Positions 37,101 to 48,898 of a stretch of 64,000 bases of DNA are shown here, piece after piece. Within the stretch, counting starts at the first letter, position 1. Each line of letters opens with the position of its first letter. The DNA comes from Brachycybe producta (Eukaryota; Arthropoda; Diplopoda; Playtdesmida; Andrognathidae). The stretch is from positions 1,948,027 to 2,012,026 of the forward strand of contig JAUPFP010000021.1 in NCBI GenBank assembly GCA_036925085.1, written 5' to 3'. The notes under the pieces were generated by a model. It was given only the letters and a program-made list of their open reading frames with translations, made no database searches and was not told where the DNA came from. The position numbers were made by a program, and so were the translations under genes.

Positions 37101-39314
37101 TCTTTTTAGGTACGAGTCTCAAATACGTCGTCAAACAAATTTGACAATTAAAAATCCATTTAAAATAATTTCAACAATTATTTAATGGAAACAAGATGAT
37201 TGGCGTTTCTATCACAATTGTGATTATCTTCAGAGCCAAACTATATGTTTAAAGATAGATATGATTATGAAAATAAGATTATAGAAATGTGCAAATTATG
37301 TTTAGAAATTGTGCATTTTATGCAAATAATCAGTAAATCTAAAATATGCCAGAAGATTATTCATTTTGTGCAAATAAAAAAAATGAAAATTCTTTGTAGA
37401 TTTTTTTTTCTAACTAAAAAAATGTTTCTTTAATAAATAAGTGATTTTATGCAAATTTACTTATATTTTATCCTAGTTTGCCCAAAAGGGGTTGGAAACT
37501 GCCTTTTTGCATTTTTTGTATTTTTTATGAAAACTTTTGGCACGATTGGGATTGAAACGCCAGCCATCTTGTCTGCGTAAATTTTTGTTGATAATATCTT
37601 TTTTAGTGGTTTTAAATTGATTTGGAGAATTTTTTCAAGACTATCTAAAAATAATTACTTATGAATAGAACTAACAGTGAAGAATCTAAAATTTTCTTGT
37701 TTTTTTTTTGGCCTTTCTAAAATTAGTTTTATCTTTACATTCATTTACAGAACTGCTTTAGAAGATATTTCAAAGAGCGACTCTTCTGTAGACATTAACG
37801 AAGTTCTTAATATTATGCTAAAAGAATGCCGGAAAGATAACGTAGTTTACAAATTAGAGGCTATTAGTTGTACGGCAAAAATATTAAACACATCCGAAAG
37901 AGACAGATTTGAAGATATGTTTAACATCATAAAACCATTACTTGAAAAAGTGAGTTTTCATATTTTTGTGCAATCAATTGTTTGTAATTACTAATGAGGT
38001 TCCTAATTATCATTGAACTAGAATGGTTCCAACAAAAATGGAGATAGTGATGATGAGACATCTGTTAGTAATCGAGAGAGACCTTCTTCGAAAGGTGTCG
38101 CAGTTCATGAAGTTTGTTTCGATGCTTTAGGAAAGTCTTGGCCAAAGAATAAAGAGACGCAAGGTTTGTTTTTCTCAACAATGTATTTAAACTACGTGTT
38201 GATTTGTTTGCGGTTTTTTTTTTTTAGAAATGTACAGGAAGGAGATAAGCCAATTTCTTTGTTCGTTTCTCGAGAATCGTCCTTTAAAGATACAAGTTTC
38301 TGTTCTGAAATCGTTGAAGCAATTTCTAGAAAAGTACGATCTTATAATGATATTATTATTACGATTTGACTGTGTTTACTTTTACTTTACCATTAGGCTC
38401 CAGTGTTTTCAATCTGGTGTTGACGACAACGAACAAATTATTGAAACTTTATCGGTTACTTTGCCTGCGATTTACTTGTGTGCAGGTCTGCATTGCATAT
38501 ATATATTCACTTTATTTCCAGCTATTTTCTGTCTTTAGAAGCAAAATTAAGAGAAACTTCAGTTTTTTTTAGAAACTAGAAGGGCAGCTCAGTTACTTAG
38601 CGAACTTTAATGTTGATATCTTTTAAAATAAACTTTTTATATCTCGAGTTTGTAAATGACCGAACTTGAATGTGTTTTAAAAACTAGAAGTGTAGATCAG
38701 TCATTAAAGGGTATTTTTCTGTTTGATATCTTTCAAAATAAGCTTTTAATGTCAGTTTGTGAAAATGTCTCAACTTTAAGATATCATTGATATACATTTA
38801 AATGGTTAAGCTGCCCTTCTAGTTTCTTGGAATTTTTCTCTTATCAAAAACAGAATAATCAGAGTTCGTAACTCAGATGGTCATAAAATCAGCTTAATTG
38901 TTTCTGCTATTGTTCTAGTTTCTAATGCAATTTCAATTTTACCTTAAAGTTTTGCTTCTGAAATTGGATAAAAGCCAGTTTTAAAATCACCTTTTCATAA
39001 AACATTATCCCTGACTTTACAAATTATCTTTCCTTTCAGATGATGCTAAAAGCAGCAATCTTCGTAGTGAGATTTTAGCAATATTCGAAGTGGTGTTATC
39101 GAATCTGAAAGGTAGACAGATCTTTTGTAATGGTTTCGAACTGTCCGCGTTTAAAACGAATTTCTTGTCTTTTTTTATAGCTCTGAATAAGTTACAGTTA
39201 TTGACTAAAAGTCAAATAGAATCGATGCAAATCATTGCAAATAAGATCGTAACAGATTCTCAAGCTGATCTGCGTGAACAAGGAAACAGAGTGATTAAGT
39301 TATTGTCTAATTAA
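28191..39314 (+). CDS. ECPAS: ECM29 proteasome adaptor and scaffold
   Basis: HEAT-repeat protein that clamps the 26S proteasome core to its regulatory cap and tethers it to membranes and motors. 42 exons, 1837 residues (human about 1845): 28191-28212, 28446-28576, 28657-28773, 28862-29130, 29196-29379, 29446-29543, 29613-29654, 30279-30357, 30420-30539, 30612-30700, 30770-30848, 30930-31046, 31131-31256, 31329-31432, 31494-31629, 31701-31781, 31847-32033, 32101-32192, 32264-32528, 32597-32778, 32846-32950, 33016-33231, 33317-33431, 34073-34187, 34262-34330, 34402-34690, 34755-34834, 34911-35064, 35459-35580, 35647-35869, 35935-36024, 36107-36173, 36248-36339, 36415-36481, 36543-36668, 36736-37057, 37751-37949, 38022-38163, 38228-38333, 38397-38485, 39040-39111, 39181-39314. 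Every phase agrees. Diagnostic stretches are [54 protein letters not shown] and GGRTWEGKE. The protein appears intact. The least certain border is the donor at 32528. Confidence 0.97.
29910..30185. repeat. Family A MITE in ECPAS intron 7
   Basis: Left arm decayed (ttaatatcttttaaaataagc); the right arm atgtcagcatgaaaataact through ttgtttctaacacactc is clearer. Confidence 0.45.
33475..34050. repeat. Family A MITE split by a nested insertion (ECPAS intron 23)
   Basis: The left arm (33475-33517, gtgttagaaactagaacgcg) and right part (33847-34050, cttattttaaaagatatcaa through aacattttaaaaccattctta) are separated by the Tigger-like element at 33518-33846. Confidence 0.65.
33518..33846. mobile_element. 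Tigger/pogo-like non-autonomous element
   Basis: Terminal inverted repeats tacaatagaatcttgctaat and attagcgaggttctagtgta (reverse complement tacactagaacctcgctaat). This 'AGAACCTCGCTAAT' terminus is typical of pogo/Tigger elements, which insert at TA. It interrupts a family A MITE. No transposase frame is present; length about 330 bp. Confidence 0.65.
35105..35400. repeat. Family A MITE in ECPAS intron 28
   Basis: Left arm gtgttttagaaactagaaga; right end aaatcatctgttcatacgac, terminal type 1. Confidence 0.6.
38545..38905. repeat. Two adjacent family A MITE remnants in ECPAS intron 40
   Basis: The first remnant (38545-38660) has ttttagaaactagaagggca without a right arm. The second (38660-38905) has tgttttaaaaactagaagtg and a right arm ending actcagatggtcataaaatc. 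Confidence 0.55.
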
Positions 39315-40982
39315 ATTTTCTTTTATTGACAGATGTTTCCTGTTGTGGTTTGGTTTTTTTAACATGTAATAACAGCTATATTTACTTATGGCTGGCCTTC
39401 TGTACTTAATTTTGGTATCTAGTAGTAAAGCGGAACATAACAAGTTATTACGTGTGATTTACATACAACAAAATGTTCGGTTTTGCAGGAACGCTTAGCA
39501 AGAACAATGTTTGATCGTAGTTTCATTCTTACGAAAAGATCAAGACGTTCGAGCAAAATGTACTATAAGAAATTTAGGATTTATTGCGCAAAGTTATTTC
39601 TCTGCACATTAACCGTTTTGTTTTACTTTTCAACTTAATTACTTTACTCATGCAAAACAAGGACCGCACTTAAGACGAGTGACTGAAGATAGATCCTATA
39701 ATAGGGGTTATTAACTGGGCGTGGGGGGGGGTATCCATAGCCCTTTGAAGAGCTATGAGACTCGATCTTTGAGGCAGCGAGGCCGTCCTTATGATTTTCT
39801 TTCAAATGTTCCGTGCCTAGCGATTCATATGCAAAGTAAAACCTATCTATTGACATCTTTTGAAGTCGTACCTAGTACCTAATAGGGCTGGTGAAGGGGC
39901 TAATTTTTAAAATTCTTTCAAAATCCTTTTGCGGGCCGGATTCTGTCCATGTGGTGTAGTTTGAAGATCCCCTAAAACGATTCGTTAGATCATATACAAT
40001 ACACAAATTTCTTCATTTGATACATTTATTGGTCTCATAACTATTATCAAAACCACAAAATACTCAAAAAGTTACTTAATATTTTTGTTGATTAATAAAT
40101 TTTAAATGCTACATCAACTTAAAAAAAAAACATTTAAATACTTGAAAAGAAAAAGGAAACTAGAATGTTTCTACTGATGATAATGATAATAATAATGATA
40201 ATAATAATAATAATTGGATAGTTTTTAAGGTATATACAGTTTCAATCATATAGTATTTTTTAAAGACTGGATCACTTTCTTTTTAATTAATAACTGATTG
40301 CCTTTTTTATCATCAATTAATTATATAAAATGTTATATAAGTTTTAAAATTTTAAAAAACCCATTCAAAATTAACTGAAATTGAGGACTATGGAGTTCTT
40401 GTTCCATGATATTTATTATTGGTCATATTTGAAAAGTTGGGTAACGAAAAATGTTTACAAATTTACCTTAAAAAGTTTATCAAGTTTTTTTTTTAAAAAA
40501 AAATTTAACCCTTTTTGTTTAAATATATATAAAAGGATTTGAAATTAATTAAAAAGGAAATTCTTAATATTTCATTGTTATTATTATATTTACAGACACT
40601 TTTTAAAGTGGAAAATCTTTTGGACTTTTTTTTAAAAAAAAGAATCTTCTTTTCTCTAAAATCCTTCCAACGAGATGATTTCATTTTTTCTCCTCTTGAA
40701 ATTTTCTCAACTCAACCGAATTCTTGTTGTGTAACAGCCTTTGCGGCAAAGCAGGGAAGCGTAAAATTTATTTTTTTCCATAAATTGACAAGTTTAAAAA
40801 AGGGGGATTAACATTAAAAATGTTGTTGCCTCGAAACATTTGGAACTTTTAAACGAAAACTTAATTAAAAATTGGTAATTTGATTTTAAAAAAATTTGTC
40901 ATAAAATGAAGTTTGTTTGTTTAAATTTTACGATTAAAAGTATGTTCCCAAAGTTTCACCACCCTGCTCGCCAGGCTGTTAG
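39315..40982. other. ECPAS-DCAF7 interval (convergent)
   Basis: About 1.7 kb between converging genes. It contains both 3' UTRs, an ATAATA-type microsatellite (about 40178-40215), a short G run (39723-39731) and a candidate DCAF7 poly(A) signal (TTTATT at 40768-40773). No gene seen. Confidence 0.6.
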
Positions 40983-42720
40983 TCACACACGAAGAATTTC
41001 CAGACAGTTATTGTAACAGATAGCGATCCAATCTGGTTGAGTACAAGCCCATTGGATCTGATTGATCTCTCCCTCGGCCGTGTAAGCGAGGATAGGATCT
41101 TCTATGGCACGAGGCATTTGCTGAATGTCCCAGATCAGTGCCTGATGATCATCAGCTAGAAAATTAAGAAAAACGTACAAATGTTATTGGTTACCTTTCC
41201 GTAAGTGTAAAAAGCTTCTCAAAGTCTGTTTATTTTGTCTTTCAATAGCAGATTTAAGAGAAACTAGAAAGTATTTTAGAAACTAGAAGGGTAGTTCAAT
41301 AACTTAAGGGTATTTTCATGTTGATATCTTTAAAATAAGATTTTTATAGACAGAATAATCAGATTTCGAAAACTCAGCTGTTCATAAAACATCTTAAAAC
41401 AATATCAAGTCTTGTTCTGTGTGAAGTTACCGGCGGTACAGATGTGACATGACGAATGTGGAGCCCAAGCAATTCCGTTTACGCAAGCACGATGATTATT
41501 TAATCTCGCTACGGGCGTACACGGAACTCGGACGTCTAAAATGACCACCTTAAAGGCAGATAGAGAAAAAAAAAAACAGTTATCCTTTGAAGATGTCTCA
41601 CTGATAAACTAGATCAGAATACTTCGCAAGCATCCATCGCCATTGTCGATAGATAATTTGGATCTTGTTTATTCCATGCGAGTCGTAAGAGAGGATGATG
41701 TTGTGGATCTTCATAGATGATCGTTGAATGCTCTAAATGCCTAAGATCAAACATTCTTACCGACCCATCGGCACCTAAAAAGAAGCCATTAACAACCATT
41801 AAGTTCACTGGAATCGTACGAATCTAGTTATTTTATTTAAAACGTTTTCCCGACCAACACTTGCGAACATATCTCGTCCACCACCGGCACGACTGAACGC
41901 AATATCATAAACTTCCTTATCGTGAGCTATCAACTGTGTTTTCACATGTCCCGAAACGAGATTCACACGACGTAAGACCTGCCCCGTCTAGAAATAACCC
42001 AAAAGAGCGACTTTTATTACTGTGACTGACAATCTTTTACGATCGACAATCTTTTACCTCCAACCCCCAAATAGTACAAGTCGTATCGATACTAGAAGTG
42101 CCGAGTAAGTTAGGATCAACTTCATTCCAGTCGAAAGACGTTAACGGAGCACAGAAATCAGAGTTTTTATTCTGAAAGAAGCCAATTTAATAAGCTTTCA
42201 ATCTCAATTGATTGTAGGTAGCTTGTTTTTACATTGTTTAACAAGCATTCTAGTCTTGTTTCTGTTTCTCCAGCTCTCCAAACTCGAAGGTAATCACCAC
42301 TTGTAGCCAAAAGATCTGGATAAACACCTTTCTGTAAAAATACATCAAGTTAATATCGCTGTTTTGTCATATTCTATCATACTAGATACAAACACTGTCT
42401 GGTATCCACATGATCTTTGTTGTTGGATACGGATGATCGAAAGTACTCTTTGCAGCAAATTCTGACGTATCCTCGTCCAAAGATACGATCTGAACCTTTA
42501 TAAAAAAAAGTACAGTTTGTTGTTTAGAGATTTCTAAATATTCTAGTTAATGTAATCAATTTTAATGGTAGACTTTGTTGTTGTATTCCTCGACAAAGCT
42601 TCCGAGAGCTAATCGGAACCGTTTGTCTGGCCGAACACTCCAATTCATGCTGTAGACGGTCCATGGTGCTTCGTACTTGTAGATTTCCTTTCGTTTCGTC
42701 GGAGCTGCGTGGACAGCCAT
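40983..42720 (-). CDS. DCAF7: DDB1- and CUL4-associated factor 7 (WDR68/HAN11)
   Basis: WD40 beta-propeller scaffold that binds DYRK1A/HIPK2 kinases and serves as a CUL4-DDB1 substrate receptor. Eight exons, transcription order: 42720-42574, 42495-42396, 42327-42233, 42171-42058, 41987-41855, 41774-41623, 41548-41431, 41155-40983; 343 residues against 342 in human. It is almost collinear with the vertebrate protein: [20 protein letters not shown] near the start, [20 protein letters not shown] in the middle, and [15 protein letters not shown] at the end. The exon 2/3 junction reads PDSVYPDLL where vertebrates have a slightly longer [11 protein letters not shown]; the acceptor used (after aaag) is the one that keeps frame. 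The start ATG at 42720 is the only one in frame before the conserved block. It shares a 950-bp divergent promoter region with EIF3E. Confidence 0.97.
41215..41395. repeat. Family A MITE in a DCAF7 intron
   Basis: Left arm tattttagaaactagaaggg; right end cagctgttcataaaacatctta (type 1). The middle is deleted. Confidence 0.55.
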
Positions 42721-43670
42721 GGTCTACGACGTCTTAACTTCCTCGTTCTTCCAACAGTTTTATTGTGGGACGAACCTCTTGAAATAAAAGGACGTCCCAC
42801 TAACTGCAACCAAGATCCTTGTTTGTTTATATCTTATTTGTAAAAAATATATATATATATAAAAGAAAAAACAAATATCAAAACATGTAACATAAGGAGA
42901 AATTTGTTTACAAACAAAACGTCTCCGTTTTTAAAAGCGTTTTTAAGAAACTATAAAAACGGTTTGTTTTGACTTAATTAAAACTGCACGTGCTACTTAT
43001 TATATTTAAATATTCACAAGTATTTACATTCAGATTCCTGGAATATTTCTTTAAAAAAAAGACGATAAATTTAAGAAATAACAACAAAATTCAGTTACAA
43101 AGGTTAAAAAAATAACAAGAGACTCTGGACTCCTACAAAAAGTGTAGTGTTGACATCTAGTGAGTAGTTCAAGCATTAAATCAATACTTTAGCATAAGCG
43201 ACGTCTGGCGACTAAATTGTTGCATGACTATTTCTCATTAAATAATTATTAAAAAAAATTTGTAAAATATGCTAAATCATAAAATTATGCTAAGCTTAGG
43301 TTATAATTATAAAAATATAATTTTTAAATAATTTACAAAGTTTTATTATTACAATGATTTGCGTGTAAATCATTTTTTTATTAAATGACTGACATTATTG
43401 TCTAAATTTCGAAGGCATCTAGTGGTGCCGTAGTATGGCGTGACTAGTTGACTTGTAAGTAAAAGTTGCCATATTATGTCACCCAAATTATAGGCACTTC
43501 TTCTTGCTTCAACTCTTTATGGCCGAGAAGACAGCTTATGCCTTTCTTCATTTGTGTTATTGTTTTGTTTGTTACTAAAGCGCTCTGACTAAATTAGTTG
43601 CAATAGTTGTAATGTTACCAATTGATGACGTATTTTGTTCTTCTTCTCGTTTATCGGCTTCATTGTTACA
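42721..43670. promoter_or_regulatory. DCAF7/EIF3E divergent promoter region
   Basis: 950 bp separate the two start codons, which point away from each other. The sequence is AT-rich, without a clear TATA box at a useful distance from either gene. A bidirectional promoter is inferred from the geometry only. Confidence 0.4.
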
Positions 43671-46600
43671 ATGGCGGAGCACGATTTAACTTCCCGTATG
43701 GGACCGTATTTGGACCGGCATTTGGTCTTTCCTTTACTGGAATTCTTATCTGGAAAAGGGGTAACTGTTCTAATGTCTCTATAGTTGCTTATAGTGCGAG
43801 ATTTTAACGGAAATGGTGTTAGAAGTTGGTGTTTAGAGTGGTTCTTAGCGGCGTGTTCATATAAGCCTTTTTTTAATAACATGTTTTTAAGGACCGCCCC
43901 CCCCCCCCTCCGTTTCTTTTTTTTTTCATTTTATTGTAACTTGGATAAGCAAATTTAGTTATCTAATACGTTTCTTTATCAGATCTACGATGAGAAAGAT
44001 CTTCTCAAAGGAAAACTGGACATCCTCGGGAACACCAACATGGTTGATTTCGCTGTTGACGTTCACGCAAACCTTTACGTCGGCGAAGAACCACCGAAAG
44101 GTTTTCATTTTTAGGTTATTCTTTCGATTAGGAAGACGCTAGCTAGCTTTCAAGCTAAGTCTGTGGAGTTATGTAGGTTACGCCGAAGGAACGAAATAAC
44201 TCTGCGGCTTGCATTTCTTCTACTCTTGTATCTCTAAAACAGAGAAACGTGCAATAAACGTCAATAAATATGATGAAAACTGCATATAAAAATGTATAAA
44301 ATGCAGTTAAATTTGCAGAAAATTGCAATAACAATGTGGGAAACCGATATAAAAGCACATATATTTTAGGAGGTTCTTTTCTCAGTCTATACATTCTCTT
44401 TCGTTTGAACAGAGTTCAAGGACAAGCGTGTGGAAGTCGTTTCTCAGTTGAAGAATTTCCAGTCGAGCTCTGAAGCGATAATCAAGATTCTTTCAAACCA
44501 CGATGTTGTCGATCAGATCCAATCTTATCGAGATTGTCGGCAGTTCGTCAACTACATAGTCGAAAAACACGAAGTTCTGACATATTAGAAGTCTGTTAAT
44601 GTGGATTGAGGCATTCAATTTGTATTTGTTTTATTTTATTTTAAAGTATCAACCCGAAATGTCCGACACTTTATACAATTTTGCAAAGTTTAACTACGAA
44701 TGTGGTAACTATTCGGGTGCGGCCGAATATCTCTACTTCCACCGGTTGTTGGTAAATGCCGATTGTCGTTGATTCAATTATTTCCTTGTGTTAATCGTTC
44801 TTTTCGTAGGTTCCAACTACGGATAAAAACTATCTGAATGGACTTTGGGGAAAGTTGGCTTCCGAGATTTTGATGCAGAATTGGGATTCGGCTCTGGATG
44901 ACCTGAATCGTCTCAAGGAATACATCGAAAACAACGTATTTGTTTCTTACGAATGGTGTCCAGAGTGATAACAGTTGTGTTCATTTTTGTTTGTTTTTCT
45001 GAATAAAGTCTTTCGGTTCGTCGCTTCAGTCGTTGCAACAAAGAACTTGGTTGATTCATTGGAGTCTTTTCGTCTTCTTCAATCATCCCAAAGGAAGAGA
45101 TCTAATCATCGACATGTTTCTTTATCAGCATCTGTGCGTTCAGGTGGCGTAAAACAAAAGTATAATAATCGAAATTGATGTCTTTTATGCATTTGACAGG
45201 TATCTGAATGCAATTCAGACGATCTGTCCTCATATCTTGCGTTATTTGGCTACGGCCGTCATAACGAACAAGACTAGACGTAACGCATTGAAGGATTTGA
45301 TCAAAGTTATTCAGCAAGTAAGTTCCTTGCTATCTACAGTGGAAACTGTTTAACTTTAAAACAGAAGGGAAGTGTATAGTTTTTTCTGCTAAACGAATTT
45401 TGTGTTAAGATGTTTTATAAACAGCAGATTATTTATTTATTCTTCCTAGAAATCCGCAAAAAAAAAACTTCAAAAAAGTCAGTTGTAGACGTTTTTCTTT
45501 CAATAATTTCAGTTTTTAGCATTTTCGCTATCAACTTGTTTTGTTAACGGCTGATTTTCTAACTCATAAGGTCTCAAAGTTGTTTTTAAAAGTCTAAACG
45601 TCCACCAAAATCTGGTTATTCTTGTTTTTCAGAAGCAAAATTAACAGAAAATAGAATGTGTTTTTAGAAACTAGGAGGATCTTTGAAAATAAACTTTTTA
45701 TAGACAAAAATTAAAAAAAAAGCATTTGCATAAAGTTGGGTGATTTTCAAACACGACATAAAAAGTTAAATTTAAACGATATCAACATGAAAATACACTT
45801 AAAGTGATTCAGCTACCTCTTCTAGTTTCTAAAACACTGTTAAGGTGTTCTTTAATTTTCTTTCTAAAAGATAGAATATTAAGTTCTTGTTAAACGGTTT
45901 CGATTTTACTTGTTTTTTGTTGCTTTTTTTTTTTTTTTTTTTTTCAAAATAATCTGAACATGTCAATGGTTTCTTAGGAGTCTTATGCTTATCGTGACCC
46001 GATAACGGAATTCTTAGAACATTTGCATGTTAATTTTGACTTTGATGGCGCTCAACAGAAATTAAGGCAGTGCGAAACGGTATTAAGAGTTCGACTTTTA
46101 ACATATTATTTTAGTTTTTACTTATTTTGTGTAAATTGTATTGCGATTGTTTTTTTTTATAGATTCTATCGAATGATTTCTTTTTGGTGGCATGTGTCAA
46201 GGAGTTTATCGAAAATGCTCGTTTCATGATTTTCGAGACGTTTTGTCGTATTCATCAGTGCATCAGCATAACGTATCGTCTCGTTTTGTGTTTTTTTTGT
46301 ATCCGAATGAATTGACGGATTTAAATGTTGTGAATATTTTTTGCGTTCTTTTTAAAGTATGTTAGCCGAGAAATTAAACATGGAGCCGCAAGATGCGGAA
46401 CGGTGGATCGTAGACGTCATTCGTAATGCGCAACTCAATGCAAAGATCGATTCGAAATTGGTAATTTTGCTTTTTTTGAGCCCTGGTCGAAGGAGCGAAC
46501 TTTTGTTATGTCTAATTGTACGTTTTCAGGGTCACGTCGTAATGGGAACGCAAACTATTTCTCCTTACCACCAACTTATCGAGAAGACGAAAGCACTGAC

Positions 46601-46676
46601 ATTTAGAACACAGACTTTGGGAGACAACGTCGAGAAGAAACTGAATTCACGAACTCAAGATTCTGTAGGTTTTTAA
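43671..46676 (+). CDS. EIF3E: Translation initiation factor 3 subunit e (INT6)
   Basis: PCI-domain subunit of the eIF3 complex that loads mRNA on the 40S ribosome. Eleven exons: 43671-43760, 43983-44100, 44413-44573, 44647-44751, 44810-44935, 45009-45133, 45200-45317, 45978-46079, 46163-46272, 46358-46460, 46530-46676; 434 residues (human 445). It begins [20 protein letters not shown] and contains [42 protein letters not shown] and the PCI part [17 protein letters not shown], with KIDSKLGHVVMG near the end. The most divergent piece is exon 3 (about residues 70-120). The last residues are TQDSVGF-stop, read straight through a possible donor; this matches the usual TQDSGF end. One intron is only 58 nt (44752-44809). 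A poly(A) signal AATAAA lies at 46742-46747, about 66 nt past the stop. Confidence 0.97.
45600..45895. repeat. Family A MITE in EIF3E intron 7
   Basis: Left arm cagaagcaaaattaacagaa, then gtgtttttagaaactaggag; the right arm ends around tagtttctaaaacactg and ctaaaagatagaata. Confidence 0.6.
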
Positions 46677-48898
46677 TTTTGCTATTTTTTTTCTAGCGAA
46701 ATTTTACACGAAGGAAATTGATTGTTTTACTTCTCGGTTAAAATAAAAAAAAACACGAAAATGTTGTGCGTTATTTTCAGATCATGGTTTGAAATAAAGC
46801 ACTTGAATCACGCAGCTTTTGTTTTGTTTACGATTGTTTTCGTTGGTTTAGTTTTGATTGCATACGAGGGACTTGTGTTGTTGACACTTGTGGCCATCTT
46901 TAGGTTATTTCAATGGGTTTATAATTGTGAAACACTTATGTTGTCGTGTTTAGCCGTTCGAAGATATTTTCGATACTTCACAGGAACTCAACAAACGATT
47001 GAAACAAATGTCACACATATTTGTTGTCCCAGATTGGTTTATTAGGTGCAGAAAAAGTTGGTTTTGCGTTTTAAAACTGGTTATAATAATATATAGATAT
47101 GTCTTTTGTGATTTATTATTTAATGTAAGTGAACAACAGATACGGAATTTGGTTTGTATGCACAGCATCATTGGCCGCATGTATTCAGATACAAGTTGCT
47201 GTGTGTCCGACGAAGATGTTGTCAAGTCACTGTTTACGTGCATCTGGCGATTATCACCCAGTCTGTACTAGGCTTAAGACAACTACTTAACAAAAGCAAT
47301 TAATGGATTGATGTAGCTGTTAGGCCTTTTTAGTTTCATGTTTGTTCTTTTCATTTGTAAATAGAAACTACTTTTGAAAAGAAAAGTTTTTTTCTATTTG
47401 CATGTTTAATGTTGTTGACTTATTTAATGTATTATATATTGAAGTGTTTTGAGGCCTTTTTATTTGAAGTCTGAATTATGGTTTATGCTCCCAATCTGCT
47501 CTTTTAGTATTTCTTGTTTTCAGTTTTTTAAACCTCGTTTAGACTGGAAAATACGTGGTATTTCCTCTTAATTTGTTTTTGAACATCCTTTGAAAGGCAC
47601 GGATTTGTGCGAGTTCAATGTTAAAAAAAAGGTAAAAGCACAGAGAAAACACCCAGGCAATTAGTCAAAAAAAATAGTTTGGGATTTTTATTGGATTTTT
47701 TTAGAGAAACAAATAGAACAATTTGTAAGTTTAGCATTTAAACCAAGAAAGTGCAATCGATTAGAAGAAAACAGAACAAAACCAGACTTTCTTCTGTTTT
47801 AATTGGACATGTCAGTCATGTAAACAAGAGACATTTCAAAACGACATAAGCTTACAATTGAAAGTAAAAATTATAGTTTAAACTGGTTTTCAATGTAAGC
47901 TACCATAATAATATATGAGAAATGCTCTTTTCAATGATTACGTTTTGTTTACCCACTAAAATTATTTGTCATTGACATTGTGAGTTTTTCAATTTCTTAG
48001 AGAAAGTTGTTTCTTCCTTATGGATTTTCTTGAGAATATAAAAACAACATGAAATCCCCTGCACTTCGTTAGATTACGAATTTAACATAAAAAACGTAGC
48101 CAAAGGCAGAAGAGTTCGAAATAAATTAATTACGTGGATTGATGATATTGATTAAAAATATTTTTTTTTTATTCGTCTCTTCATTTTTAATATTCGAATG
48201 TTAAAAAAAATTGATTACAAGTGAAAATTACAATTATGTAACTTTTCAAGGCCACTTAATTGTGATTATAGTAATTTAACATTTAAATCGTAATTACGTA
48301 CTCCCTCCTCAATCTGGGAAAAAAGGTAAATTTGACAATTGGGTGTGAAGGGGAAATTTTTTTTTATTGTGTTTTTATTTTCGACCTTGCAAAATAGGAT
48401 TTTACTAAAGTCTCCTGTAATTTGTCTCTTATCACTTGATGTCCCCTATTGGGACATTTCTATTCAGAAGTACCTCAACTAGTTTATGAATAACATTAAC
48501 CATATAAACACTCTTCATTGTTGAAGGGTTTTTTTTTTTAAAAAAGCAGGTGAAATCCTTGTTATTGTGAATTATTTCTTTCTAAATTTTGGAATTTCCC
48601 TAGAATTTTTATGTCTTTTTTGTTCTGCGTCATGATTTCTCATCCTTTTTGAGAAAAGGATTTTCAGGTTAGGGTGGAGGCCCTGAGGATATTTTACTAA
48701 GGTGATGCCACTATTTTAATTCAAATTGAATCTCCCCTCCCCCTTCTTAATTCTATTCTTTAGATAGTAGAAAATCCTATTTAAAGGAGTTATGAGGAGT
48801 TTGTGGAAATTCATTTCATAAGAGTTGTTTTGCTGTGTATACTGAAATATTGCTCAGTTTTTAAACTTTTTTAAAAAAAAATATTCGCCGGTATATTG
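46677..48898. other. EIF3E to Spaetzle-like gene interval
   Basis: About 2.2 kb. It contains the EIF3E poly(A) signal (46742-46747), an open reading stretch of unknown nature (46954-47271), then 1.6 kb of AT-rich sequence with no feature I can support. Confidence 0.5.
46954..47271 (+). other. Unrecognised open stretch after EIF3E
   Basis: After an acceptor-like gtgtttag a frame stays open for 106 codons to a TAG at 47269-47271. The first 30 codons read PFEDIFDTSQELNKRL then HIFVVPDWF and have exon-like composition. The centre is AT-rich and could be an intron (a donor at 47046 and an acceptor near 47130 keep the frame). The last 50 codons include GRMYSDTSCCVSDEDVV. I recognise no family. It could be an alternative EIF3E 3' exon, a small separate gene, or chance. 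Confidence 0.2.

Noticed and set aside
46722-47045. 107-codon hydrophobic frame after EIF3E
   Set aside because: A T-rich stretch that automatically encodes Phe/Leu/Val; it begins within the EIF3E poly(A) region. Only the later, differently framed segment from 46954 was kept as a candidate.
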